From Marinoscillum sp964351625 (lineage in GTDB: Bacteria; Bacteroidota; Bacteroidia; Cytophagales; Cyclobacteriaceae), in NCBI GenBank assembly GCA_964351625.1, contig CAYGOV010000018.1, positions 6,250-70,249 of the forward strand: DNA of 64,000 nucleotides, in the 5' to 3' direction. Position 1 is the stretch's first letter, and every line of letters begins with the position of its first letter. Positions 9,155 through 18,106 of this stretch are shown here, in pieces. A program made the translations under genes and the position numbers. The notes under the pieces were generated by a model, which saw only the letters and a program-made list of their open reading frames with translations, was not told where the DNA came from and made no database searches.

Positions 9155-12109
9155 CTATACAGCATATGCATTATTTACCACACCATTCCAGCTCAGTTGG
9201 ATAATGGTGCCATCTTCTACACTACTCTTTATTTCCAACTTTGCGCCACTTTCCAAAGCCCTAGCCTTCATGTTAGACAAGCCATAATGCCCATCTGGGC
9301 CAGGTACCGAAGTATCGAAACCCATCCCATTGTCTTTGAGCTCAAATGCAAAAAGTAATTCCGCCCGAGACTCAAAACTTATATGAAAATCAGATGCATG
9401 AGCGTGTTTGATCGCATTGTTAAAAGCTTCCTGAGCAACACGGAAGAGATTGAGGGCTACCTCAGGTGAGAGCAAGGTGTTCTCCTGAATATTCTCCTGA
9501 AAGTGTAGTTTGATGTCTGGACGAAACTCTACAAGTTTCATCGCAAACTGCTTAAATCTGTCAGCAAACTCCTCTACACTCAGTTCATTTTGGCTAATCG
9601 CCCAAATGGTCTGACGGAGTGTGGTGATCGCTTGCCGACCCGTATCGCTCAACTGCTTTAGCTGGTCTCTACGCTCATCTGTATCCAGAGATTCTGGGTG
9701 ATCAGCGATCCACTCCATGTTGGTAATGAGGAAGCTCAGCTGAGCGCCTACATTGTCATGCAAGTCTCGCGAGATCCTTACACGTTCTAGTTCCAGCTTG
9801 TGCTTTATCTCTAGTTCACGGCGAAGTTTCAGCTTCTGTCTGGCCAAGAGGAGCATGACAAGCCCAGCAATCACTAGAAATCCGAGTAAAACCATCGCTA
9901 TCTTAAACCACGCCTTCTGCCAATATGGTGGTACGATGATGATCTGAATTGTCTTTGGCCGCTCCATCCATACACCATCACCATTGGCGGCTTTCATCTG
10001 AAAAGCATAATTGCCAGCAGGCAGATTGGCATAGCGAGCATAGTGGCGACTGCCACTTTTTATCCATTTGTCATCTATACCTGCCATTTTATAAGCATAG
10101 CGACAACTATTTGGCTGGGTGAAGTCAAGTGCAGCAAAATCAAAGGACAAAGTGTTTTGATTGTAATCCAACACTAAAAGTTGCTTCTCATTGGCCGTGG
10201 TGTCCATCTCGAATGGCTGATCAAAAAGAGAAATGGAATTGAGCGAAATCTGAGGTGGTCGCTTATTGAGTATCAGATTCTTTGGGTCGATTACATTGAC
10301 TCCTCCTACACCACCAAAGTAAAGCTTACCGTCTGTGTGTTTGTAGAATGCACCCGTATTGAACTCATTGGATTGCAATCCATCTGTCACGTCGAATTGC
10401 AAGTATTCATTCCTCACAGGATCAATTCGCGACAAGCCTTTGTTATGACTGATCCAGATAAACCCAAGGTCATCTTCCAGGATACCATAAACAAAATCAT
10501 TATTGAGGCCCGAGGAAACATCATGTTTTCTAATCAAATCGCCATCTAGGGTAAGTTCAAAAAGCCCAGACTGTGAAGCTGCATATACATGATCATTCGA
10601 AATCGTGATACTTTTCATATAGACCTGCAATGGCTCCTTTAATTGATTGCCGGCAGAATCGAATAAAAACAAGGAATTGTTGGTACCTACAAAAAACTTT
10701 CCTCCATGAAGCGCAAATGAAGTGATGTAGTCTACACCTGAAACAGCAAGCGCTGTATCGATTTTGAGGCTGCTAGATACTTTCAAAATAGAACTATTAG
10801 TATTGAAATACCAGCCATTCTCTACTTTCTCAAACTTTGGATAAGGAATATTTAACACATCCAAATCTTCAATGATCGCTTCCGTTTTTAGGGTCTCAAT
10901 ATTGAATCGCAGTAGGTTTTTTGCTTGAATAGCCAAAATGCTTTTTTCATCATATGGGGTCATGCCCAAAATCGCATTCTCTGATGACCTTTCAGAGAAA
11001 TTTACTTGACGATATGATTTATGGTTTTTGTAAATCACCAGCCCATGATTGTAGACTCCAGACAATACTTTACCATTCGGAAGCAGGCTAATGGACTTCA
11101 CCATATCCAAAGGTGCCTTAGCTGTGCTATACTGTGGAAATCTATTTGTAAACGGGCTATAGACTTTTAGACCGTTCCCGTTGGTGCCCAAGAAAAGCAC
11201 ATTATTTTTATCTACGAAGATGCATTCGACAAACTTGTACCCCATCTCAGTATTGGCATCAAAAGATTCAAGATGTGCCAGCACTTTCATCGTTTTCGGA
11301 TCTATGACATACAGTCCCATGGCACTACTTACAAGTATTTGCCCATTGTACCATTGCACGTCCGTAGGATAAAAATCTGAGCTGAAACGCATGGTGGAAG
11401 AAATGGGAATGAATTCTTCTGTAATTATATTCAACATATAACTCACCATTCCAGGGCAAAATATAGTAGTATCGTTCATAAGCAAAAACGCCCCTCCATA
11501 ATCCAAAGGAGTATTCAATACATTGAGCCGTTTTGTAGTGGTATTGAATACCTCGACACCACCCTTACCCGCTAGGTAAAAAACACCTCGATGAAGCAAT
11601 TGCCTACTTGTTAAAGGATGCGTTTTAACTTTAGTTCTTGCTAGATAAACAGACGATATATGTTCCAAACTATGGACATCAAGCAATTCGATAGAATCCT
11701 CCTTCAAGAACCATAATCCCTGATTGGTCTCACCGAGCATTCTAGCATGGAAATGTTTGTCAAATTGATCAGCATTCCGATCATACACACTCACGCCTTC
11801 ATTATGCAATGCCCAAACTCTGTTTTCGCTATCTAGGAAAAGTTTTCCTACGGTATTACCCGAAATGGTCATTGACTTCCCTTCCACACGCTTGTAGTGG
11901 ACAAAGTTCTGTCCATCATATTTGTTGAGTCCATCTGCAGTGGCGAACCAGTAATAGCCCGAGCTGTCCTGCAGCATATCCCAAACAGTGTTTTGCGCAA
12001 GCCCATCATCCACCGTAATGGAGCGAAAGGTACCATTCAACTGAGCAAGTGAAATGCTACTGAGCCCAAGTGTGAACAAAAAAAAGGAGATGACCGATCT
12101 CAACTTCAT
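9155..12109 (-). CDS. Beta-propeller sensor histidine kinase (HisKA_3 type)
   Basis: A 984-residue membrane sensor. In order: signal peptide (first about 22 residues); two seven-bladed propeller-like halves with ligand-sensor repeats such as DDGLAQNTVWDMLQDSSGYY (about 25-620); a Y_Y_Y domain near 650-725; one transmembrane helix near 735-760; a HisKA_3 dimerisation domain with RDLHDNVGAQLSFL (phospho-acceptor His near 780); and an HATPase domain with DNGMGF and YGLSNMKARA. Unlike the Bacteroides hybrid sensors that control glycan loci, it has no fused receiver or AraC domain and relies on the separate NarL-type regulator downstream. The periplasmic propeller probably senses an extracellular ligand. 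Confidence 0.94.
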   Translation of the reverse strand: MKLRSVISFFLFTLGLSSISLAQLNGTFRSITVDDGLAQNTVWDMLQDSSGYYWFATADGLNKYDGQNFVHYKRVEGKSMTISGNTVGKLFLDSENRVWALHNEGVSVYDRNADQFDKHFHARMLGETNQGLWFLKEDSIELLDVHSLEHISSVYLARTKVKTHPLTSRQLLHRGVFYLAGKGGVEVFNTTTKRLNVLNTPLDYGGAFLLMNDTTIFCPGMVSYMLNIITEEFIPISSTMRFSSDFYPTDVQWYNGQILVSSAMGLYVIDPKTMKVLAHLESFDANTEMGYKFVECIFVDKNNVLFLGTNGNGLKVYSPFTNRFPQYSTAKAPLDMVKSISLLPNGKVLSGVYNHGLVIYKNHKSYRQVNFSERSSENAILGMTPYDEKSILAIQAKNLLRFNIETLKTEAIIEDLDVLNIPYPKFEKVENGWYFNTNSSILKVSSSLKIDTALAVSGVDYITSFALHGGKFFVGTNNSLFLFDSAGNQLKEPLQVYMKSITISNDHVYAASQSGLFELTLDGDLIRKHDVSSGLNNDFVYGILEDDLGFIWISHNKGLSRIDPVRNEYLQFDVTDGLQSNEFNTGAFYKHTDGKLYFGGVGGVNVIDPKNLILNKRPPQISLNSISLFDQPFEMDTTANEKQLLVLDYNQNTLSFDFAALDFTQPNSCRYAYKMAGIDDKWIKSGSRHYARYANLPAGNYAFQMKAANGDGVWMERPKTIQIIIVPPYWQKAWFKIAMVLLGFLVIAGLVMLLLARQKLKLRRELEIKHKLELERVRISRDLHDNVGAQLSFLITNMEWIADHPESLDTDERRDQLKQLSDTGRQAITTLRQTIWAISQNELSVEEFADRFKQFAMKLVEFRPDIKLHFQENIQENTLLSPEVALNLFRVAQEAFNNAIKHAHASDFHISFESRAELLFAFELKDNGMGFDTSVPGPDGHYGLSNMKARALESGAKLEIKSSVEDGTIIQLSWNGVVNNAYAV
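9156..9176. promoter_or_regulatory. Copy 1 of near-palindromic motif ACAGCATATGCA
   Basis: This 21-bp stretch matches the one at 12207-12227 at 20 of 21 positions. It overlaps the last codons and stop of the sensor-kinase gene, 34 bp before the response-regulator start. The shared core TACAGCATATGCA is nearly its own reverse complement, as expected for a dimeric LuxR/NarL-type binding site. That it is an operator is inference; the identity is directly seen. Confidence 0.5.
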
Positions 12110-12206
12110 AGCATCATTTAATCCAAATTGAAAATTAGCTCAGAACCATCATTTTAAGACTATAGAGGTGAAATATACCCTGAAGAGGGTATGCCAAAAG
12201 GGGTGA

Positions 12207-12227
12207 TATACAGCATATGCAGTATTT
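12207..12227. promoter_or_regulatory. Copy 2 of near-palindromic motif, divergent promoter region
   Basis: The core TACAGCATATGCAGTA (12209-12224) lies between the divergent sensor-kinase gene (start 12109) and the first barrel gene (start 12335), about 100 bp from each. Its exact reverse complement occurs upstream of the second LuxR-type regulator at 19563-19578. The position suits a shared operator for both directions. Confidence 0.6.
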
Positions 12228-12334
12228 CAAAGCGTGGCTCATGTTTGGAATTTTGTCAGGTGCTCTAAAAAGGGACAAACCAAAAGTCTAAATCAACCAA
12301 AGGCCACCTAATCACTAATAAACGATCTCCTCAC

Positions 12335-13054
12335 ATGAAGAAACTCAAAATACTGTTCTACCTGATTTTTGGCCTGCAAAGCTTAAATACTATGGCTCAG
12401 TTCGAATTGCATTTGGGCTACTCACAGCCTATCAAAGATTGGGCAGCCGCAGACATCTCTCAAGATGCAGGCTATGGCCAAGGAGGTTTGGTGTTACAGT
12501 TTGGGGGACCAATTTCCGATGGGGATGCTGTTAGGTTAATTGCAAATATGGCACTGGGATACAATGCCATGAGCTCCGAAAAGTTCGGTAAAGAATATGC
12601 CAACTATCGCTGGAGACTTGATCCGGCTGGATTAGGAGATTCTATTGTCTCAGTACAGACGGGCACTTACGTATTTGCCACAGCGCATGCTGGCTTGGAG
12701 TTCAAGATCCCTCTAGGTGGGGATAGTTATATCCCACTAAGAGCTACGGCGGGCCCACATTTATTTGCTCCACCTAACAAAAGCACCGTAAAAACTGCCA
12801 ATGATAATTTAGATGGCACCTTCACCACGGAAAGCAGTGAATCCATCGCGACTTGGTCATACGACATAGTTGGTTTGAGCTATCAGCTGGGAACAGGTAT
12901 GGTATTGGGTGAGAGGCTTTCTCTCCGTGTAGATTACTTCGGCACATTTTACACGATAGGTGGAGCGCAAATTCCTAACAATTCTGGTGGGCTGTCCTTG
13001 CTTTATCCTAGCAGTTTTCAATCATTGTTTTTTTCTGTTGGTATCCTATTTTAA
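12335..13054 (+). CDS. Outer-membrane beta-barrel-like protein, copy A
   Basis: A 239-residue secreted protein with signal peptide MKKLKILFYLIFGLQSLNTMAQ. The mature part alternates hydrophobic and polar residues, carries HLGYSQPIKDW near its start, and ends in an aromatic residue (FFSVGILF), the usual C-terminus of outer-membrane barrels. It is clearly paralogous to the 17408-18097 product: HLGYSQPI, DAGY, GGLV and AGPH blocks are shared in the same order. The lipoprotein-like gene follows after 9 bp, so the two form a unit that has been duplicated as a pair. Function is unknown. Confidence 0.8.
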   Translation: MKKLKILFYLIFGLQSLNTMAQFELHLGYSQPIKDWAAADISQDAGYGQGGLVLQFGGPISDGDAVRLIANMALGYNAMSSEKFGKEYANYRWRLDPAGLGDSIVSVQTGTYVFATAHAGLEFKIPLGGDSYIPLRATAGPHLFAPPNKSTVKTANDNLDGTFTTESSESIATWSYDIVGLSYQLGTGMVLGERLSLRVDYFGTFYTIGGAQIPNNSGGLSLLYPSSFQSLFFSVGILF

Positions 13055-13063
13055 TCTGAGAAC

Positions 13064-14284
13064 ATGAAAGGCTTATTATTTCCACTCACTATACTGACAA
13101 TTGTTATTTCCCTGCCAAGTTGCTTTACCTCTGATGAATACTTCGTGGGTATGCGACCAGACTCCACAGGCATAGAGCGAGAAGTCGCCTTGATCAATGA
13201 CCACTATGAAATCCTAACGAAGGTGTTTTATCGGGGTTTTCAAGAAAATCTTGGGCTTTCAAAAGACGATATCCTGAAGTACGAACAAGTGAAAATCAAA
13301 GGAGATGGATCTGTATATATAACGGGTTCCAAACAAACAGAGAGTGGCGTTGGGTCAGGAAAATTTCAATTCCAAACAGATGGGAATTTCTCTAACCTAT
13401 CCACCATTACGGACCTCCCTTCCTTTGATGAAAACCTCAGAGAAAATTACTTTACGGGACCAAATGATGATTATTTCTTTGTAGATGGTTCATCTCTATA
13501 TAGAAATGGAGATTCTATTGGAACCTTTCAAAACTATTCGCAGAAGTATCAGCCAGCGTGGCAACTAGATGCAAACGACAACCTTTACAATTTTGTAACA
13601 AAAGATGCTTTCGATGGATCAGGCATCATTGGGGTCAATCTGATTCGCTCCTTTCCTCCTGTCTATCGCTGGAGTTTACCTGGAAGCTTCATCAGATCGT
13701 CCGGTTTCATGATAGGGAATATCCCTTATTTCATGGGTGTAAATGGTTCAAGAGGTGTAGAAATCTTCAGAGGAGACTATGTGGACTTGTATCGTGATGC
13801 AAATGAGGTGAGATATAGAGTTATGCTTTTTCAAACTGAGACCAACGTCAATGCCTTTGGTCACGTGTATTATAACTTGGTAGATGGTCAAGTAGCTTAT
13901 ACTCTGGCTTTAGAGTACAACAAATTTCGGTTGGTAAAATACGATGCACAAACCAGCACCGTCACTCAAGAGGCAAATTTCACTGCCGAATACACTGAGC
14001 AAAACGCTCAAAATACTGTGAAACTTCTGAAATCTGGTGTGGCCTTCCTTATGGTCACAGATGGTAACGAATATAGAGAAGACGGTTCGCACACTTACGA
14101 GATTTTCAAAGTATCTGCAGCCGAATCCAAGTCCTATGGAATCATCGACACCAGAGATTTCGATTCGAAAATAGCCTTTCATTATGAAGACTTTTACATC
14201 ATCAATGACGAGCCAGTGATCTGGTTTAGCAGTGGGAGTGGCTATACCTATTCTGATCATTTGCTGATTGTGACACCAAAATAG
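13064..14284 (+). CDS. Surface lipoprotein of unknown function, copy A
   Basis: A 406-residue lipoprotein with signal peptide ending in the lipobox LPSC (about residue 20), followed by FTSDEYF. The remainder looks like an all-beta, possibly propeller-type fold with no membrane segment. It is paralogous to the 18107-19372 product; shared blocks include a CFxTDEYF-like start, FQTDGN, and the near-identical C-terminus NDEPVIWFSSGSG. Nine bp separate it from the barrel gene. A barrel plus surface lipoprotein pair could act together in binding or uptake, but that is inference. Confidence 0.78.
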   Translation: MKGLLFPLTILTIVISLPSCFTSDEYFVGMRPDSTGIEREVALINDHYEILTKVFYRGFQENLGLSKDDILKYEQVKIKGDGSVYITGSKQTESGVGSGKFQFQTDGNFSNLSTITDLPSFDENLRENYFTGPNDDYFFVDGSSLYRNGDSIGTFQNYSQKYQPAWQLDANDNLYNFVTKDAFDGSGIIGVNLIRSFPPVYRWSLPGSFIRSSGFMIGNIPYFMGVNGSRGVEIFRGDYVDLYRDANEVRYRVMLFQTETNVNAFGHVYYNLVDGQVAYTLALEYNKFRLVKYDAQTSTVTQEANFTAEYTEQNAQNTVKLLKSGVAFLMVTDGNEYREDGSHTYEIFKVSAAESKSYGIIDTRDFDSKIAFHYEDFYIINDEPVIWFSSGSGYTYSDHLLIVTPK

Positions 14285-14324
14285 CCCGTCTTCAAAAAAG
14301 CACTAAAACCATATTTCCAACACG

Positions 14325-14888
14325 ATGAAAACCAAACTAATCCTCATCATTCCACTAATGTTTCTACTTGGCTGTGCAGAAGATCCAGATGTACTCACCT
14401 CCATTCGCCAATATAATAGCTGGAACATAGACAAAATGACCATCTCTTATGCCACAGTCACCAGTGACGGAAATGGCAATGAATCCTTAGAGAGTTTTAC
14501 CAAGAATGTTTTCCTCGGCGGCACAGTACAATATATTGACACTACCTTCATTTCAAATGACAGAGGAGAGATTTCGGACTATGAAACTCTATTCAGGATC
14601 TCCCCGACTGATGAAGATATTGATCCCAATGATTATAACTATCAGCAGGTGCCGTTTACCAAGTCCACCTACATTTTTTCCAGACGCGTCATACCATACG
14701 ACGATTATACTTATACAGAGATGTCGAATAATGTCACTTTTTACAGTCCAGGTATAGTAGGTGATTTCGTCATATTAGAAAGACATCTCAAAGGTGACAG
14801 AGTACTACTTATGCTCACTAAAAATCAAGACAATGGCTATTACAAAGGAGTAGCCCATTTCGAACTAGAACTTAGCCCACTCAGATGA
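14325..14888 (+). CDS. Small lipoprotein of unknown function
   Basis: A 187-residue lipoprotein; the signal peptide ends in the lipobox LLGC (cysteine near 17), then AEDPDVL. The rest is Thr/Tyr-rich and probably beta-structured, with no family I recognise. Its stop overlaps the start of the next gene (ATGA, 4 bp), which indicates translational coupling. It opens the cassette that lies between the two copies of the barrel/lipoprotein pair. Confidence 0.75.
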   Translation: MKTKLILIIPLMFLLGCAEDPDVLTSIRQYNSWNIDKMTISYATVTSDGNGNESLESFTKNVFLGGTVQYIDTTFISNDRGEISDYETLFRISPTDEDIDPNDYNYQQVPFTKSTYIFSRRVIPYDDYTYTEMSNNVTFYSPGIVGDFVILERHLKGDRVLLMLTKNQDNGYYKGVAHFELELSPLR

Positions 14889-15727
14889 TGAAAACCAACG
14901 CGCGAAAACACAACAAGGCAGTCCTCACATTCCTATTAATCTTAGGGAGTACATGTATAAGCCATGCGCAACTCTGGGGTGTGGGATTATATGCCAGCTA
15001 TAATTCCAATACGGTCGGCAAAGTATCCTACCTCATGCCAGCAGACGACACCTTTAGTAACATATCGCCCGGTATCACTATAGAGGGAATCATTGATGGG
15101 AAATTCTACAGAGCCAATTCCGAGTTTTTACAGCTAGGAACCATTAGAGTCTCTAATCCCGACAAAACCCCAAGAATTGGGTACGGCCATACCATACTCA
15201 ATTGGGAGGTCTGTGGTCGTATTTTTGACATTGGTGATCATTTTACCGCAGGGCTAGGTGGTGCATTTCTTTGGCGCAAAGAAGGTGTGAATTTTCCGCA
15301 CTTTAGCGAACCGGGTGATGAAGTTATGCGTGGCACCTTCGATGATAACAATGGAGACTATTTCTATGGATCAGGGTCTTACATGGTGAAGCACAGAGCG
15401 GGTCTAGGGCCTCAGGCACAAATCGCTTTTCAAAATGACGATGAAACTATCTCCGTTAGGTTAGCCTATACGGTATCTACTTATGGAAAAAAGAGCGGCT
15501 ATACCTCTACGGAATTGAGTGGCTATTTTATGGTAAGTGATAACAGTGTACTTAGAGTGACAGCCAGAAGGTATTCCAAATTCCTTGACGTTCCTGATGT
15601 CTATACTGACAAAAATGAGTTCAATCAAACTGCTAATCTTCCAGTCTTGCCACATGATGCTAAGATCATGACCTACGAACTCACAGTCGGTTTTTTGATA
15701 CCTAGCTTAATGGAACCCATATTTTGA
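14885..15727 (+). CDS. Secreted, probable outer-membrane protein
   Basis: A 280-residue protein with an N-terminal signal sequence (charged start, hydrophobic stretch LTFLLILGSTCISHA, cleavage before QLWG). Aromatic-rich amphipathic strands suggest an outer-membrane barrel (VGLYASYNSNTVGKVSY; a C-terminal strand ending in EPIF). It overlaps the upstream lipoprotein gene by 4 bp and the downstream small gene by 1 bp, so the three are translated as one operon. I do not recognise the family. Confidence 0.72.
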   Translation: MMKTNARKHNKAVLTFLLILGSTCISHAQLWGVGLYASYNSNTVGKVSYLMPADDTFSNISPGITIEGIIDGKFYRANSEFLQLGTIRVSNPDKTPRIGYGHTILNWEVCGRIFDIGDHFTAGLGGAFLWRKEGVNFPHFSEPGDEVMRGTFDDNNGDYFYGSGSYMVKHRAGLGPQAQIAFQNDDETISVRLAYTVSTYGKKSGYTSTELSGYFMVSDNSVLRVTARRYSKFLDVPDVYTDKNEFNQTANLPVLPHDAKIMTYELTVGFLIPSLMEPIF

Positions 15728-15930
15728 TGAAATATCTTTTTCAAGGAATTGTCATTATCGCATTTATCAACCTTATACTTTGGCTAAGATCTGATTGTTT
15801 TGACTGTCCATCTAACTATTCTGCATCAATAGACGAATGGTTGAATAAAAGACCTAAGGATTTGCTGGCCAATGATTTAAAGAAAGTACTTCTTAGATCC
15901 AAGATTAATTTCCAATTGATTGGCTCTTAA
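15727..15930 (+). CDS. Small single-pass membrane protein
   Basis: A 67-residue protein with one N-terminal hydrophobic segment (YLFQGIVIIAFINLILW) followed by a charged tail containing SDCFDCP and DEWLNKRPKDLL. The start is taken as the ATG whose A is the last base of the preceding TGA stop; an in-frame TTG one codon earlier is less likely. Tight coupling to the two upstream genes supports that it is real. No homolog is recognised; it may be an accessory subunit of the secreted pair. Confidence 0.6.
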   Translation: MKYLFQGIVIIAFINLILWLRSDCFDCPSNYSASIDEWLNKRPKDLLANDLKKVLLRSKINFQLIGS

Positions 15931-15996
15931 TGAACAGATACAACCGCTCCGACAATATTCTTACATTTTCATTCAGCATAATAATGATTTAAAATT

Positions 15997-17031
15997 ATGA
16001 CCGTATTTCACACATCAAGATCCCTTTCTGAAATAGGCCTTTTTATTACGCTGATATTACTGAGTGGTAGCTCATTATTGGCTCAATTTCAAGATTTACG
16101 TAAGATTGATCCCACAACAATCAGGGAAATATCTCAGCCTTCTATCAAATCTACCGATCGTGTGCTATCTGTCAAGTTTAGTCCTGATGGTCAGAGCTTG
16201 TTTGTTGGCGGATTGGACAAAAAAGTGGCCGTATACAAAGTGAGCGATGGTAATTTGACATGGGCAGTAGAAGGCGATGCGTATGAACCGATGGCTGCTG
16301 TGAGCGTCAATAGCGCTAGTCCGATGCTCATTGTGGCACAAAATGCGTTTGCAGGTGGCGCCATTTTCGTCTTTAGATGGGCAACCGGTGAAAATCTAGG
16401 CACCCTCAGCCCTTATGCGGGTGGACGCAGCGGTTTGAGTTTTGATGCGGCTACTTCCCGTCTCGGATGGGCAGGTCCGGATGGAAAAGTTTTTGAGTTC
16501 GATTTTGCCAAGAATGCTATGTCAACCTCCATCGGATGGCAACACCATTCCGAAAAAGCAAATTCTATTGCCTATGGCCCCTTCAGCAATCTCTACAGCT
16601 GTGGATCGGAAGGTAAGGTGGTCAAAGGCAAAAAAGAGGAATCACCAGAAGTATTGTTGGCCTTTGATAAGCCGGCTTTAGAAATTGCTGCGAACCCATA
16701 CATCAAAGGCACTACTGGCGGAGAGGTCTTGATTGCTGCCAGCGACAACAAAGGCAAACTCCAAGTTATTTCTCCCAAAACTGGAAAGGTAATTTTTTCG
16801 CAAACACTAGCGAGATACGTTTCTGCTCTTAGATTTCACCCAACAGACCCTGATGTGTTGATCGCCACTTCTGCGGGATTCATTTATTTCTACAACATTC
16901 GAACTGGTAATGTCCTCAAGCAAGTCGCCGTTTCTGATCAATCTATTTGGTCGCTGGATGTCTCGATAGATGGAAAGAGAATCGCCGTAGGATTAGAAAC
17001 CGGTGAGGTTAAGATTTATCAGATGGATTAA
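15997..17031 (+). CDS. Secreted WD40-like beta-propeller protein
   Basis: A 344-residue protein with a signal peptide (about 1-30, ending SLLAQF) and WD40/quinoprotein-type repeats: VLSVKFSPDGQSLFVGGLDK near 55-75, SLDVSIDGKRIAVGLETG near 320-337, and weaker blades between them. The propeller fills nearly the whole mature chain, with no catalytic domain, so it is probably a binding or scaffold protein in the periplasm or at the surface. It lies 66 bp downstream of the small membrane protein and may belong to the same transcript. Confidence 0.8.
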   Translation: MTVFHTSRSLSEIGLFITLILLSGSSLLAQFQDLRKIDPTTIREISQPSIKSTDRVLSVKFSPDGQSLFVGGLDKKVAVYKVSDGNLTWAVEGDAYEPMAAVSVNSASPMLIVAQNAFAGGAIFVFRWATGENLGTLSPYAGGRSGLSFDAATSRLGWAGPDGKVFEFDFAKNAMSTSIGWQHHSEKANSIAYGPFSNLYSCGSEGKVVKGKKEESPEVLLAFDKPALEIAANPYIKGTTGGEVLIAASDNKGKLQVISPKTGKVIFSQTLARYVSALRFHPTDPDVLIATSAGFIYFYNIRTGNVLKQVAVSDQSIWSLDVSIDGKRIAVGLETGEVKIYQMD

Positions 17032-17092
17032 AACAAAACCACAAAATCGAGACATGATCACATCTACTATCTTCACCATCAGAATTATCGAA

Positions 17093-17324
17093 ATGAAAAA
17101 ACTACACATTCTATTTTTCCTCCTTCTGGCACTTGTAAACATCAGCTAAGGACAGCCAAAAAAAGAATCCTCATTTTTTACTGGTCTTGTGAAACAAATA
17201 AAAATGCTCATCCTGATTATTAGATAAAACCCTCTTTGAAACCAACATTAGGTATGTGAAGTGGCTCAATGAACTCAGATTAGCCACAAAATGCGTATTA
17301 CTCGGTATAGGAGCTGATAGATAA
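17093..17324 (+). pseudogene. Relic of a secreted-protein gene
   Basis: An ATG opens a typical signal peptide (MKKLHILFFLLLALVNIS) that stops at a TAA at 17147. Reading through gives GQPKKESSFFTGLV, then a second stop near 17222. A +1 frame from there stays open (NIRYVKWLNELRLATK) to a stop at 17322. This pattern fits a decayed gene with a nonsense mutation and a frameshift. The remaining bases before the next gene hold an inverted repeat (17346-17353 with 17364-17371) and nothing else I can name. Confidence 0.45.
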
Positions 17325-17407
17325 ACACTTCAACTTTGTTAAAAATCCAACCAAGCAACTAGATGGTTGGAGTATAGGACATTTTGGAACTAATTCTTTC
17401 ACCGCTT

Positions 17408-18097
17408 ATGAAGAAGAAATACAACTTATTATTCTTTGCCTTTTTTGGCTTATTGAATGTGACAGCCTTTGCACAGCATGAAATTCACTTGGGATACTCA
17501 CAGCCAATCAATGATTGGGGTTCCGCCGACATTAACAAAGATGCAGGCTACGCCAATGGCGGTTTAGTCATTCAATATGGCGGATCTCTGTCAGACGGTG
17601 ATGTAGTACGAACCATAGTGAACATGTCTTTGGGCTATAATGCCATGGATTCTCGCAGATTTGGTGAGAGCTATGGAAAAGCCTATTGGAATGGTGATTT
17701 GGGTGCCTCAGGTGATTCATTAATTTCTGTCAAGTTAGGAACCTACGCTTACTTCACGACACATTTAGGATTGGAGGGTAGAATCAACCTAGGTAACAAT
17801 TATATTCCAATAAGAGTGATGGCTGGTCCTCATATTTTCATGCCGCCAGATAGAAGTACCATCAAAACCTCTAGCGGGTCAACGGAGTATCGAGGTGAAT
17901 GGTCATATGATGTAATGGGCGCCAGCTACCAGTTCGGAACTGGATATGTTTTAGATGAGAAACTCTCATTTAGAATAGAATATTTTGGGACACTTGGACA
18001 ACTGGAGGGTAATCAATTTAAAAATCCTACAATCCCTTCCAAGCTATTCCCAAAGCATTACCAGTCATTGTTTTTTTCAGTAGGAGTCCTCTTTTAA
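17408..18097 (+). CDS. Outer-membrane beta-barrel-like protein, copy B
   Basis: A 229-residue paralog of the 12335-13054 product. The start is placed at the ATG giving MKKKYNLLFFAFFGLLNVTA, a proper signal peptide; an upstream in-frame ATG at 17384 would add eight residues that spoil it. Shared blocks with copy A: HLGYSQPINDW, DAGYANGG, SLGYNAM, AGPH, and the C-terminal LFFSVGVLF. By eye more than half the residues match, so the duplication is old. It is again followed after 9 bp by the lipoprotein gene. Confidence 0.8.
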   Translation: MKKKYNLLFFAFFGLLNVTAFAQHEIHLGYSQPINDWGSADINKDAGYANGGLVIQYGGSLSDGDVVRTIVNMSLGYNAMDSRRFGESYGKAYWNGDLGASGDSLISVKLGTYAYFTTHLGLEGRINLGNNYIPIRVMAGPHIFMPPDRSTIKTSSGSTEYRGEWSYDVMGASYQFGTGYVLDEKLSFRIEYFGTLGQLEGNQFKNPTIPSKLFPKHYQSLFFSVGVLF

Positions 18098-18106
18098 TTC
18101 ACGATC

